Origin: Halorubrum sp. 48-1-W
GTDB taxonomy: Archaea > Halobacteriota > Halobacteria > Halobacteriales > Haloferacaceae
DNA length: 64,000 nt
NCBI RefSeq assembly: GCF_003287355.1
Contig: NZ_QMIM01000001.1
Coordinates: forward strand, 62,001 to 126,000
Direction of reading: 5' to 3'
Position numbers and translations under genes: made by a program
Part shown: positions 1 through 8,463 of the stretch, one piece after another
How the letters are laid out: each line of letters begins with the position of its first letter
Numbering within the stretch: the stretch's first letter is position 1
The notes under the pieces: model-generated
The model's database searches: none
Seen by the model: only the letters and a program-made list of their open reading frames with translations
Told to the model about the DNA's origin: nothing

Positions 1-1
1 G

Positions 2-217
2 GTCGGCCCGAACGCGGAGGCGAACCCGGTCGTTCGCGAGTTGCTCGCGATGGGCGAGCTCGCGACGATCGTCGGTATCTGTGCTTGTGTTGCGGTCGCG
101 GCCGCCGCGTGGCCGACCGCCGCCGACGCCGTCGACGCCCCCGGATGGATCGGGTTCGCGATCGCGACGGTCGGCGCGATCGTCGCTGTGGTGAACCTGG
201 TGGTGGTGGTCGCGTGA
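2..217 (+). CDS. Small membrane protein, 5' end outside window (provirus)
   Basis: The open frame runs in from the left edge and stops at 215-217. It encodes about 71 residues with two hydrophobic stretches (around IVGICACVAVAAAAW and IGFAIATVGAIVAVVNLVVVV) separated by an acidic loop. The N-terminal piece GPNAEANPVVRELL resembles small haloarchaeal DUF5658-type membrane proteins, but the fragment is too short to be sure. Its stop overlaps the GTG of the next gene (GTGA), so the two are translationally coupled and probably belong to the provirus replication-side transcript. Function unknown. Confidence 0.55.
   Translation, partial: VGPNAEANPVVRELLAMGELATIVGICACVAVAAAAWPTAADAVDAPGWIGFAIATVGAIVAVVNLVVVVA
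81..100. repeat. 20-bp inverted repeat, left copy (contains the TTGTGTTGCGGT motif)
   Basis: This 20-mer is the exact reverse complement of 2036-2055. The two copies bracket most of the zinc-ribbon/replication-protein module. The inner 12-mer TTGTGTTGCGGT recurs seven times across the provirus. The copy lies within the coding sequence of the small membrane protein. Confidence 0.8.
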
Positions 218-327
218 GCCGAACCTGTGAGACGTGCGGCCGCGCTCGCCCGTCGGTTCGGGTTCGTCTCGGCGACCGCGTCGAGTGTGCCGGTTGCTAT
301 CTCGACCGCGAGGTGCGCTCGCGATGA
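214..327 (+). CDS. 37-residue zinc-ribbon peptide
   Basis: GTG start at 214 overlaps the stop of the upstream membrane-protein gene, and its own stop overlaps the ATG of the downstream replication-type gene. The peptide contains two knuckles, CETC near the N-terminus and CAGC about 20 residues later, as in a minimal four-cysteine zinc ribbon. Such tiny zinc proteins are common in haloarchaeal viruses and plasmids. A nucleic-acid-binding or accessory replication role is inferred from the tight coupling only. No specific family is recognised. Confidence 0.6.
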   Translation: MSRTCETCGRARPSVRVRLGDRVECAGCYLDREVRSR

Positions 328-1940
328 AGGCGGTCGCGACCGCCCCGCACGAGTACATGGCGAACTACGTCTACCCGGAACTCCGGGCGTGGTTCGGTGC
401 CGCCCGACTCGTCGACGCGACGGGGAGCCGGCGCGGGAGCTTCCGGCTCGAGGGCGAGAAGTGGCACGTCACCCTGTCGTACCAAGAGTCGGGACTCGCC
501 CCGCCCGAGGGCGGCGAGACGCCGGACGGGACGCGCGTCGAGTTCGACACGCTTCGGGAGTTCCGGCTGAACGCGGTCGTCGACGACGAGGTGGGCGAGC
601 GGAAGGTGAAGGCCCTGATCCAGCCGCGGTGGCACGGACTCCAATCGAAGGAAGGGGGTTCAGTCGCCCGGCCGATGTGGGACCTCGGCGACGCGGTGAA
701 CGTCCGGGTGAACGCGTCGAACGTCGAGTTCGACGTCGTGGAGACGGTCATCCAGCGGGCGGCCGGCGCGGTGACACTCGATCCGATGTACTTCGACGAC
801 CGCAACGACGAGTACAGCGTCGTGATCGACACAGCGCGGTACGTCCGGCTCGATCGCGACGTGTCCGGGCCGGTCCACGCCCGCGAGGGGCCGCTCGCGC
901 GGATGGGCCACCTCCTCGAGAGCGATCGCTCGGGGTACCGGAAGGTCGTCCAGGACGATACCGAGCGGGCGGGCTACTACCACACGGTGACGCTCGGGCC
1001 GAAGCGGGTCCGCGAGTGTTTCCCGGACCACCGGGTGCCGAAGGAGATGAAACACTACTACGCGAGGAACGCCGAATCGATGCCGGACGACCACCCGCTC
1101 GCACATCCGAAGGTCGAAGCGTCCTATCAGTCGAGTCGGTGGGACGAGACGCTCCGGCCGACCGACCACGATCTCCTCGCCGACGAGCTGGAGGAGGCGG
1201 TGCTCGCGACGCTGAACGAGGCGGGGCTTCCCACCCAGCGGATCGACGACGACGGTCCCGGCGGCGGGCGGACGTTCGTCCCCGATGCGTACTTCGACGC
1301 GGAGACGGTCGACCGCTCGCGGGTGCTCCCGTTGAACCTCGAGCGCGTCGAGAGCGACCAGCGGAACGTGGTCGTTCGCCAGCTCGCCGACGGGCTCTCT
1401 CCCGTCGAGTGGGACTCGCTGAAAACACTCGTCGCCGACGGCGGAGACGTGTCGCCGGCGGAGATCGCGGAGGAACACGACTGGCACCCCGACAGCGTCC
1501 GACGGGGGCTTCGACGGATCGAGGACATGGTGGTCCGCGAGCAGGGATCCGTGGCGTTGCGGTCCCATCACGTCGCCGAGCAGGTGGTCGAAGCGCTCGA
1601 GTCCGCCCGCGTCGGCGTGCGGAACGCGATGGGTGCGGCGGCGAACGCGGTCCAGAACGCCGAGCGGAAGTCGCTCGACGACCGGACGGACGAGCTGATC
1701 GCGTTCTGCCAGGCGAACGGTATCCACGTCCAGGAGCGTGACGCCCGGCTCCGGGTGAAGATGGGCTACCTCGGCGGCGAGTCCTGGTCGGAGCTGGTCA
1801 CGCGGCTGAAGCGGTACTGGGTCGACGCCGGGCGTGACCCGGAGCGCCTGAAGGAAGCGGAGACGCACTACCGCGACGACGCGGGACCGAAGATCCGGAC
1901 GGCACGCGGGGCGTGGGGGGTGGGTCGGAAACTCGGCTGA
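324..1940 (+). CDS. Large winged-helix protein, probable pleolipovirus replication protein (DUF7845-like)
   Basis: 538 residues from ATG 324, chosen because it overlaps the preceding stop and the upstream in-frame stretch is an arginine-rich shadow of the zinc-ribbon gene. The N-terminal half is a mixed alpha/beta region without catalytic motifs I can name. Around residues 375-400 a segment of the form SPAEIAEEHDWHPDSVRRGL is a clear helix-turn-helix, followed by a helical region and a C-terminal basic tail. Haloarchaeal proteins of this size and layout sit at the replication end of betapleolipoviruses and related plasmids, and replication initiation is inferred from that. The gene lies between the two 20-bp inverted repeats, possible origin elements. 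Confidence 0.55.
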   Translation: MKAVATAPHEYMANYVYPELRAWFGAARLVDATGSRRGSFRLEGEKWHVTLSYQESGLAPPEGGETPDGTRVEFDTLREFRLNAVVDDEVGERKVKALIQPRWHGLQSKEGGSVARPMWDLGDAVNVRVNASNVEFDVVETVIQRAAGAVTLDPMYFDDRNDEYSVVIDTARYVRLDRDVSGPVHAREGPLARMGHLLESDRSGYRKVVQDDTERAGYYHTVTLGPKRVRECFPDHRVPKEMKHYYARNAESMPDDHPLAHPKVEASYQSSRWDETLRPTDHDLLADELEEAVLATLNEAGLPTQRIDDDGPGGGRTFVPDAYFDAETVDRSRVLPLNLERVESDQRNVVVRQLADGLSPVEWDSLKTLVADGGDVSPAEIAEEHDWHPDSVRRGLRRIEDMVVREQGSVALRSHHVAEQVVEALESARVGVRNAMGAAANAVQNAERKSLDDRTDELIAFCQANGIHVQERDARLRVKMGYLGGESWSELVTRLKRYWVDAGRDPERLKEAETHYRDDAGPKIRTARGAWGVGRKLG

Positions 1941-2035
1941 GCCAGCCCCTCGTGAGTGGCAACACTACCCTGACCCTCTTTTCGCGACACTTTTCGCCGG
2001 GTTCGACCGGGATCGACTCCTCGAGCGGTGTCGAT

Positions 2036-2055
2036 CGCGACCGCAACACAAGCAC
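2036..2055. repeat. 20-bp inverted repeat, right copy (contains ACCGCAACACAA)
   Basis: Exact reverse complement of 81-100, in the non-coding gap after the replication-type gene. Being intergenic, this copy cannot be explained by protein-coding constraint. Candidate iteron, nick site or regulator-binding site. Confidence 0.8.
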
Positions 2056-2121
2056 GATCTCGTCCGGAGACGTCGACCGCCGGGCTCGAACCGACTCCGG
2101 GGGGTCGGTCGCGTGTTAGGG

Positions 2122-2139
2122 GTGTGGCTAAGGCCACAC
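2122..2139. promoter_or_regulatory. Perfect 7-bp stem hairpin in the Rep/R-M gap
   Basis: GTGTGGC-TAAG-GCCACAC is a perfect inverted repeat with a four-base loop, followed at once by a second GCTAAGG. It lies about 110 bp before the restriction-modification start. It could be an operator or the terminator of the upstream transcript. The gap 1941-2232 holds no convincing gene. Confidence 0.45.
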
Positions 2140-2193
2140 AAGCTAAGGTACCACACCGTCTCCGCAACTCCGAGTTGAATTTTGCTGGTGACA

Positions 2194-2207
2194 AGCGTTT
2201 ATATTGG
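2194..2207 (+). promoter_or_regulatory. TATA-type promoter of the restriction-modification gene
   Basis: An AT-rich TTTATATTGG stretch lies about 28-36 bp before ATG 2233, the usual distance for a leaderless haloarchaeal transcript. This is the main reason for preferring 2233 over the in-frame ATG at 2182, which would place the TATA element inside the coding region. Confidence 0.6.
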
Positions 2208-2232
2208 TTGGTGTCACAAACTGATTATAACG

Positions 2233-5166
2233 ATGTCTGTCACCGAGGATACAATCACGGACCTTCTAGCGGGATACCTCCGCGATGAGGGTATCCGAGC
2301 CCTCACCCAAATCTCTGACACGTATCCCAGCGGTCGAAGCCAGCCTGATTGGGAGATCAAGAGTGGAGGTGTGTTCTGGGGTGAAGCGAAGTGGGAATCC
2401 AGTAAGTGGCAAGGATTCGGCGAAGCTCGAGACTACGGCCAGCTTCCAGGCGCATCTGGATCGTTTCTCATATCCTACCCTGATAAACTGAAACAGGAAG
2501 GCATCCAACGTGGGTTAACCGGCGATATAACCGAGTCTTCGCTTGCTGACTACAAGTATAATTGTGCGTTTCTCCGGCGAGACGAAACCACCGACATGGC
2601 GACACTCACGTTGGAAGAGATTCCACAGTGGATAAAAGAAAATACTGAGGAACGCAGGGAAGCTGAAGCGGACACAGATCAAGTCGTAGATGTACTCCGG
2701 CAGATGGCTCGACGTCTTAATGAAGAACTTCAGTCTGCTCCTGAAGAGAACCTGTTTCGTAATGTTCTCGGAGCATCTACTACGGATGAGGAAGAAGCCG
2801 AGGCTGCACGGGAAACGGCAGGATTCCTGCTTATCAACCAGATCACGTTCTATCGTGTTCTGAGTTCGAATTTCGAACAATTTCCCGAATTAGACGCAGA
2901 TGAATTGGACTCCCCGCGTGATCTTTCTGATTACTTTGAGAGGGTTCTAGAAAAGGACTACACTCCTGTCTTCCAATTCGAGATTCATGATGACCTTCCT
3001 CAGTCCTCACTTGACGTTCTTAGAGATACCATCAAGAGTATCAACGGTGTCAGCCCTGAACGAATCAATCACGATGTCCTTGGGAAGGTCTTCCACGAAC
3101 TTATTCCAAAAGAAGCTAGAAAAAAGGTTGCCGCATACTATACGAAAAACGAAGCAGCTGATATCCTTACCCATCTCGCCATTGACAGTGCTGACAGTCG
3201 TGTTATCGATCCTGCGTGCGGTAGCGGGACACTTCTCGCTTCATCCTACTTGAGAAAGAAGGAATTGTTATCTACCGAATTCAACGCTGAAGTCCATGAT
3301 CAATTTATAACAAATGACTTGACGGGTATCGATGTGATGCCCTTTGCCGCCCATCTGTCATGTATTCACCTTGCTTTACAGGCACCTATCTACGAAACAG
3401 ACGAAGTGAATATTGGTATCGCCGATAGCACAGAACTTCGACCTGGACTGAGTGTTAATCCTTTGTCATTTGTTCTGCCAGAAAGTAGTGAACAACGTGG
3501 GCTTGGCGACTATTCTTCAGGCCAATCACCCGACATTTCTGAGGAAAAGATCGAAGCGGGGAGTACAACGCTTGATGCTGAACTGGGGTCAACGATGGAG
3601 CTCACAACTAAAGACCTCGTAATTATGAATCCGCCGTTCACTAGAGGAGAGTCAGTAGCTCGGTTCAGTCCAGACTATAAAAACAAACTAAAAACGAGGT
3701 TTGACCGGCGAGATCAGAAAGGACATTTACATGGAAAAATGTCGTATTGTAGTTATTTCTTTTTCCTTGCGGACAAGTTCTTGGAAGAAGGAGGCCGCAT
3801 CGCAGCGGTAGTTCCAGCTACAGTCCTCAATAAAAAAAGCGACAATGGAGTGCGACAAATGCTCGTCAACGAGTACGATGTAGAGTACGTCTTTGCTAGG
3901 GAAGATGAACCGAATTATAGTGAGGACACAGACCTTCGCGAAGTACTCATTATTGCCCGCAAAGACAATACTCACGATAGCGACTCCGGTACAGCATTCG
4001 TCTCTCACGATGGTCTCGATATCGACATCGACGAAATTCAAACTCTAGCGGAGACAACTGAGACCGGAAATTCCTACAATGGGAATAACTTCACCCTCCA
4101 GAAGATCTCGTTGGAGAGCCTGAACGTGAATAATCTGTTTGCGCCATTCCTGCTGACAAACCGTGAGTTAAACACGTGTTGGGAGAAGCTAGCAAACGGA
4201 TTTGAACTAACCAATCTTGAATCACTCGATGTCGGCTTGATCCGCGGAATCGGAAGCAACGCGGACGGCATAATGCATGTTCATCCAGAATGTTCTCTAA
4301 ACGACCCGGCCGCTCACACATTTGGTGAACGGGATCTATTTGTTCTAGAAGAGAAGTCGTCAGATCACGTTGTCGCTCGACATCGGCATACTGATGAGAC
4401 GTTTACAATTCCCCGTGAAGATGTTGCACCCAATCTCCGTCGGTACGCAGGTCAGAAAGAGATGGACCTGTCAGACAGTCTTGAATATGTAGTGCTAAAT
4501 GATAATTGGGACGGAGCAGAGAGATACCTGGAGTTGACAGATGAAGACAGCATACACTACAAATGGTCGGATCGGGTTCATAAGCGAAGAGGTCACGTTG
4601 CTCTCGTCCGTCGTGTAGATTTAACGGCACCAGGTACGCATCACCTTGCCTACTATTCCGAAGAAAATCGTTTATTCAACGAGCTATTGTGGGTGCTTCC
4701 AAACGCAACCCGGCAAGAAGGAAAGATCTTAGCCGCATGGTTTAACTCAACTTTCGGCTGGTTACAGTCGTTCTTATATCGCGTCGAAACGCGAGGAGCT
4801 TGGCTGACGTGGTACAGGTACATTGTTAAAGAATATCGAGTGCCACGCTTAAGCTCACTAAATGAGGAAGACCGTGAGCGAATCACCAGTACATTTGATG
4901 ACGTGAAGAACGCCGAGGCACCATCAATATATCAACAGTTGGCCCTCAATACGGATCCGTCTGAGTTGAGCGAGGAACAATTAAACGACATTGAGGAAGC
5001 TTATGATGGTCTAACGGAGATTCTCGGGGGTGGATTCCAATCTCGACGAGAGTTGGATAAAGCGATTCTTGATGCTGGTGGTGTTGAACAGCAAGATGAA
5101 CTTCTAAACGAATTATATCGAGGTCTCTTATATGAAATTGTCAGCCTCAAGCTTATGATGGACTAG
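2233..5166 (+). CDS. Single-chain restriction-modification enzyme (type IIG-like) with N6-adenine methylase
   Basis: 977 residues. The N-terminus carries a PD-(D/E)XK-type nuclease signature: D39 in QPDW and E51-A-K53 in GEAKW. The methyltransferase core follows, with motif I DPACGSG at 326-332 and motif IV NPPF at 466-469, typical of N6-adenine methylases. The C-terminal third, about 640-977, is the likely target-recognition region. Nuclease, methylase and specificity parts in one polypeptide match type IIG enzymes; a BREX PglX-like or Eco57I-like methylase is the alternative. The gene is conspicuously AT-rich, with non-halophilic codon choice, unlike both neighbours, which indicates recent transfer. 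In a provirus it would act as defence or superinfection-exclusion cargo. Confidence 0.8.
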   Translation: MSVTEDTITDLLAGYLRDEGIRALTQISDTYPSGRSQPDWEIKSGGVFWGEAKWESSKWQGFGEARDYGQLPGASGSFLISYPDKLKQEGIQRGLTGDITESSLADYKYNCAFLRRDETTDMATLTLEEIPQWIKENTEERREAEADTDQVVDVLRQMARRLNEELQSAPEENLFRNVLGASTTDEEEAEAARETAGFLLINQITFYRVLSSNFEQFPELDADELDSPRDLSDYFERVLEKDYTPVFQFEIHDDLPQSSLDVLRDTIKSINGVSPERINHDVLGKVFHELIPKEARKKVAAYYTKNEAADILTHLAIDSADSRVIDPACGSGTLLASSYLRKKELLSTEFNAEVHDQFITNDLTGIDVMPFAAHLSCIHLALQAPIYETDEVNIGIADSTELRPGLSVNPLSFVLPESSEQRGLGDYSSGQSPDISEEKIEAGSTTLDAELGSTMELTTKDLVIMNPPFTRGESVARFSPDYKNKLKTRFDRRDQKGHLHGKMSYCSYFFFLADKFLEEGGRIAAVVPATVLNKKSDNGVRQMLVNEYDVEYVFAREDEPNYSEDTDLREVLIIARKDNTHDSDSGTAFVSHDGLDIDIDEIQTLAETTETGNSYNGNNFTLQKISLESLNVNNLFAPFLLTNRELNTCWEKLANGFELTNLESLDVGLIRGIGSNADGIMHVHPECSLNDPAAHTFGERDLFVLEEKSSDHVVARHRHTDETFTIPREDVAPNLRRYAGQKEMDLSDSLEYVVLNDNWDGAERYLELTDEDSIHYKWSDRVHKRRGHVALVRRVDLTAPGTHHLAYYSEENRLFNELLWVLPNATRQEGKILAAWFNSTFGWLQSFLYRVETRGAWLTWYRYIVKEYRVPRLSSLNEEDRERITSTFDDVKNAEAPSIYQQLALNTDPSELSEEQLNDIEEAYDGLTEILGGGFQSRRELDKAILDAGGVEQQDELLNELYRGLLYEIVSLKLMMD

Positions 5167-5232
5167 AAGTACCCACAGATCTGTGTTATACTTCTATATT
5201 CAGAACATCTCTGATATTTTACTTTGTCATTT

Positions 5233-5670
5233 TTATATTGACTGTCTGTTAGACCCGTATCTGGAGACATCTATCCGATGTAGCCGACTCGAAGAAATCT
5301 GTGCCTCTCGTGAGTGACTCCGATAATGCGTCTCTCCTGGATTCGTCCAGTTCGTGATCTCTAAGTCCCGAGCGCGGACCGTGCGCGACGACACTACGGT
5401 TATCTCTCGACCCTCGGCTCGGTACCACACGAGCGCGTAGCCGCCGTCAGCGTCCGCCAGCGTCGCGTGCTGGTCCTCCCAGAACTTGAACGTCGGTCGC
5501 ACCCCGTTGACCATGGAACCCTTCACGTCCCACGGACGGCCCTTCTCGTCTGTCGCGTCGAACTTGAGCCCGTCCACGACCGGGTAGTCAAGCGTGAGAG
5601 GGTATCGATCCGTCGCCCACAGCTCGACGAGCTTCCCGTACCGACCGACGATCGCCGGATCGTAGCTCAT
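5233..5670 (-). CDS. Small nuclease-like viral protein
   Basis: 145 residues, last in line behind the virion genes. Residues around LKFDATDEKGRPWDVKGSM show an Asp followed by a D-V-K triad, the arrangement of a PD-(D/E)XK nuclease or Holliday-junction-resolvase-like core, followed by beta-rich sequence. This fold assignment is an inference from a short motif. It has its own upstream AT-rich element near 5795-5806 and is separated from the NTPase by 162 bp, so it may be transcribed independently. It faces the AT-rich restriction-modification gene tail to tail. Confidence 0.5.
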   Translation of the reverse strand: MSYDPAIVGRYGKLVELWATDRYPLTLDYPVVDGLKFDATDEKGRPWDVKGSMVNGVRPTFKFWEDQHATLADADGGYALVWYRAEGREITVVSSRTVRARDLEITNWTNPGETHYRSHSREAQISSSRLHRIDVSRYGSNRQSI

Positions 5671-5832
5671 GGCCGGATCCGTTTGGGTTTGTGTCGCCGA
5701 ACCCCCGGCCGATCTCGCTCGCGAGTCGATCGATCGATCCCGGCGATCCCCCCGCCGCGATCGCGGCCGGGCCCCCCGCAGATCGCCCGCGTATAAAATA
5801 AGGTATGCGCCGGGTGGGTGTCCGTCATCGGA
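5671..5832 (-). promoter_or_regulatory. Gap with bidirectional TATA-like element
   Basis: The 162-bp gap contains GTATAAAATAAGG at about 5792-5804, readable as a TATA element on either strand, and a GC-rich inverted stretch (CCGCCGCGATCGCGGCCGG) that could form a terminator hairpin for the NTPase transcript. No gene is seen. Confidence 0.4.
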
Positions 5833-6942
5833 TTAGTCATCAGCCGGAGACGTTTGCTTTGGCACCAACTCCGTGTACCGATTATTGTCTCTCCAATCTC
5901 GAAACACTTTGCCGACCCAGTCCTCGCCGTACGGAACCAGCCCGGCGGCGTCGTCGTACTTCATCCCGCGTTCGGCGGCTTTGATGGCGGTCTTGATGTG
6001 TTCGTCCTTCCGTAGCTCCTCGGGCGTCTGACCGCCGCTCTCGCCGTCCTCGTCGTCATCCATCTCGATGCTGAACTCGGATGCCTCGTGTTCCGGGTAG
6101 TTCTCGGCGGTGTCCGTCAGGCCCTTGTAGTCGCCCGCCTCGGTGAACTCGTCTTTCCCGCCCTCGCTTTCGAGCAGCCGGGCGAGCCCGGGATCGCTCC
6201 GGCTCGGCTTGTTGATCGCGAACGACGCGACCCGGCGGATCGACTTCGCCGTCTTCGTCCGGGTGTGCCCGACGAGAAGGACCGATCCGCGCTTCGGGTG
6301 CGGGCCGTGCTCCGCCTCCTTTTTCCGGATGAAAAGCAGGGAGTCCGAGAACTGCTCGGCGGCCTTGTTCCCGCTCCCGAACCCGGAGAGTTCCTGCGCG
6401 ATCTCGTCGAGGACCGCGAGCACCGGCCCCTCGATGTTCGCCATCGCTTCGAGCATCTCCCGGTCGGAGCGCACGACGCGGTCGTAGCCGTCCCACGACG
6501 TGTTTCCGATGAGCGACCCGCCGGTTCGAACCTTCCACGCCTGCGCCACGTCGAGCGTGGTCGCGGTCTTCCCGGAGCCGGGGGACCCAAACACAAGCCC
6601 GATCGCGCCCTCGTGCGTGAGTTCGCCCGCCGCGTCGGCGTACAGGTCGCCGCCGTCGCGTTCCTGACCCGTGAGCCCGGTCGCGGATTTCATCTGCGAC
6701 ACCGAGCCGTGTCGAACCGCCTCGTCGATCGTCCGGGTCGCCGCGTTCTGGACGATGAGACGACCGATCTCCGTCTCCTCGATCGAGTCGTCTATCAGCC
6801 CGTCGTAATAGTTGAGAAGCGCGAGCGTCTGCCGGTCGTCGACGAGTCCGGCGAACGATCGAACATTCTCGCCCGGATCCTCGCCCCGGAGCTTCGATCC
6901 CAGTTCGGCCGCCGCGTACGCTCCCGTCTTGTCGTTTCCCAT
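5833..6942 (-). CDS. P-loop NTPase, pleolipovirus VP8-like
   Basis: 369 residues from ATG at 6942, which shares one base with the stop of the upstream gene (TGATG). Walker A GSPGSGKT has its lysine at residue 125; a Walker B-like VLAVLDE lies about 60 residues later. Pleolipoviruses carry a conserved NTPase at the end of the virion cluster, and this position and size match. Proposed roles in the family are packaging or virion assembly, not demonstrated. The acidic C-terminal region (DDDEDGESGG) precedes a basic helical tail. An overlapping upstream extension in this frame is a shadow of the preceding gene. Confidence 0.75.
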   Translation of the reverse strand: MGNDKTGAYAAAELGSKLRGEDPGENVRSFAGLVDDRQTLALLNYYDGLIDDSIEETEIGRLIVQNAATRTIDEAVRHGSVSQMKSATGLTGQERDGGDLYADAAGELTHEGAIGLVFGSPGSGKTATTLDVAQAWKVRTGGSLIGNTSWDGYDRVVRSDREMLEAMANIEGPVLAVLDEIAQELSGFGSGNKAAEQFSDSLLFIRKKEAEHGPHPKRGSVLLVGHTRTKTAKSIRRVASFAINKPSRSDPGLARLLESEGGKDEFTEAGDYKGLTDTAENYPEHEASEFSIEMDDDEDGESGGQTPEELRKDEHIKTAIKAAERGMKYDDAAGLVPYGEDWVGKVFRDWRDNNRYTELVPKQTSPADD

Positions 6943-7736
6943 CAGTTGGCGTCCTCCATCGATAGCGCCTCGGCTTCGTCCAACAGCTCGAAGCCGATCG
7001 TCTCGCCGTGTCCGTTCGTCTCCGCGGCGGGACCGTCGCCGGCCTTCATCGACTCCGGCTTGAGGTCCTCCGGCAGTTCCTCCTCGACGACCGCGGACAC
7101 GGTGGCATCGTCGTCGCCGAACGACGGCGTCGTGGTCGGATCGAGGATCTCCTGCTGGTCCATCATGCGGCGGCGGTCGAGCCGCCGGACGATCGACCGG
7201 ATCCGACGCTGGAGCCGGCGGGACTTCCTTGCCTCGGGCTCGAACTCGTCTCGGAGTTCGGCGATCTGGTCCATCGCGTCGACCACCAGGGCGTCGCCGG
7301 CGAGCTGGCTCCCGGCGACCGACTCCCGCCAGTTCGCTACGGCCACGTTCTCCTCGGGGCGGTACTCCTTCACCTCGTAGACGCGCTTCGCGGTCGGCCA
7401 CTCGAAGAGCGTCCCGGCGTGGACGTCCATCGCGTTGAACTGGTCCTCGGACAGCTCGTAGATCTCGCCGCCGGTCTCTTCACTCGACTCGAACGCGACG
7501 ACGTAGATCCCCTCGTCCTCCGGGAGTAGCCCGTCGATCGCTCCGCCGGCGATGTATCCCGCGATCGCCACGACGACGCCCGCCATCACGACGATCCCGA
7601 AGCCGGGGATCTCCCACACAGGGGTGATCCGTCCCGTGTGCGCCGCGCCGACGTACAAGAGTCCGACCCCCACGACGATCCGCGTGTTCTCACGGACCCA
7701 CTCGACGAGACCGGCGATCACAGGACCCGCCTCCAA
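6942..7736 (-). CDS. Membrane-anchored viral protein, 264 aa
   Basis: Two N-terminal transmembrane segments (about residues 18-35 and 45-70) are followed by a soluble domain with a long charged helix (about 150-200, many Arg and Glu) and an acidic tail. It lies between the 188-residue exported protein and the NTPase, with coding overlaps on both sides (18 bp upstream, 1 bp downstream). Genes at this position in betapleolipoviruses are conserved but uncharacterised. A role linking the membrane vesicle to the NTPase is plausible from context only. Confidence 0.65.
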   Translation of the reverse strand: MEAGPVIAGLVEWVRENTRIVVGVGLLYVGAAHTGRITPVWEIPGFGIVVMAGVVVAIAGYIAGGAIDGLLPEDEGIYVVAFESSEETGGEIYELSEDQFNAMDVHAGTLFEWPTAKRVYEVKEYRPEENVAVANWRESVAGSQLAGDALVVDAMDQIAELRDEFEPEARKSRRLQRRIRSIVRRLDRRRMMDQQEILDPTTTPSFGDDDATVSAVVEEELPEDLKPESMKAGDGPAAETNGHGETIGFELLDEAEALSMEDAN

Positions 7737-8284
7737 TCCCGCTGTTCGTCCTCGCGTCGACGCTTGACGATCCCGAACGCCATCCCGGCCGATCCCATCG
7801 CCGTCAGGAGGACGATGAGCTGAACCCGGCCGTAGGTGATCGGCGGGCGGTCCGGCGTCGTCTGCCCGGTCGACACGTAGCTGTATCTGTTCTCCTCGAT
7901 CGACGCCGGCGTGGTCATGGTCACGGCTGACTGCCCGCCTCGGCGCGGGACCTTCACGAAGACGTCGCTCGTTCCCTTCGGGAGTCGTTGCTGATAGATC
8001 CGTCCGGACCCGGCTCCCTCGGAGAACTGGACCGCCTCGGTGAGAGTGATCCGCGTCGACGAGTTCGTTTCAAAGCGCAACTCGAAGCCTTCCCGCTCGT
8101 CGTTGTAACTCCACTCGACGAGCTGTGTATCCGCGTCGATCTCCTGGGCGTACGTCTCCGGCTCCGGCGCGTCCGCCGTCGTGTTCACTTCGATCCCCGG
8201 ACCCGTCCCGGTCGCCGCCGCACCCCCGACCGCAACACAAGCCAGTATCGAAACCGCAACACAAAAAATCAGGATGCGGACCAT
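7718..8284 (-). CDS. Exported single-anchor viral protein, 188 aa
   Basis: It begins with a Sec-type signal (MVRILIFCVAVSILACVAVGGAAA), has a beta-rich extracellular domain of about 120 residues, and ends with one transmembrane helix (VQLIVLLTAMGSAGMAFGIV) and a basic RRRED tail, so it should be a type I membrane protein. Two copies of the provirus 12-mer lie inside the signal sequence, both encoding CVAV. Its ATG overlaps the stop of the 59-residue gene. Likely a virion or envelope-associated protein; no family named. Confidence 0.6.
   Translation of the reverse strand: MVRILIFCVAVSILACVAVGGAAATGTGPGIEVNTTADAPEPETYAQEIDADTQLVEWSYNDEREGFELRFETNSSTRITLTEAVQFSEGAGSGRIYQQRLPKGTSDVFVKVPRRGGQSAVTMTTPASIEENRYSYVSTGQTTPDRPPITYGRVQLIVLLTAMGSAGMAFGIVKRRREDEQRDWRRVL
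8229..8264. repeat. Two tandem copies of the provirus 12-mer
   Basis: ACCGCAACACAA occurs at 8229-8240 and again at 8253-8264, 24 bp apart, inside the signal-peptide region of the 188-residue gene. The spacing is close to two helical turns, as expected for cooperative binding sites or iterons. Confidence 0.75.
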
Positions 8285-8463
8285 CAGACCCCCACGATAC
8301 CGCGGATCTGTGTCTGGATCCACGACTCCGCGATCGCGACCGGATCGTATCCGAGGAACGCGGCGAGTGCGAACGCGGCGATCGCGACGAAAGCGATCTG
8401 TCCGATCGGTCCGATCGTCCGGGTGATCGCGTCGATCGCGATCCCGATGGGGGTCACGGCCAT
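8284..8463 (-). CDS. 59-residue small membrane protein
   Basis: The ATG at 8463 follows the spike stop codon with no gap (TAGATG) and its TGA overlaps the next ATG, so it is embedded in the coupled virion operon. The peptide has one strong hydrophobic helix (IAFVAIAAFALAAFLG) flanked by amphipathic segments. It resembles the very small membrane proteins found near spike genes in pleolipoviruses. Function unknown. Confidence 0.65.
   Translation of the reverse strand: MAVTPIGIAIDAITRTIGPIGQIAFVAIAAFALAAFLGYDPVAIAESWIQTQIRGIVGV

Noticed and set aside
660-1868. Long minus-strand open frame opposite the replication-type gene
   Set aside because: It is a GC-bias shadow: Arg/Pro/Val rich with no motif, while the plus-strand frame has an HTH and overlapping neighbours.
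2182-2232. N-terminal extension of the R-M gene from ATG 2182
   Set aside because: It would start inside the TATA element and adds 17 residues with no homology signal; ATG 2233 is at the proper leaderless distance.
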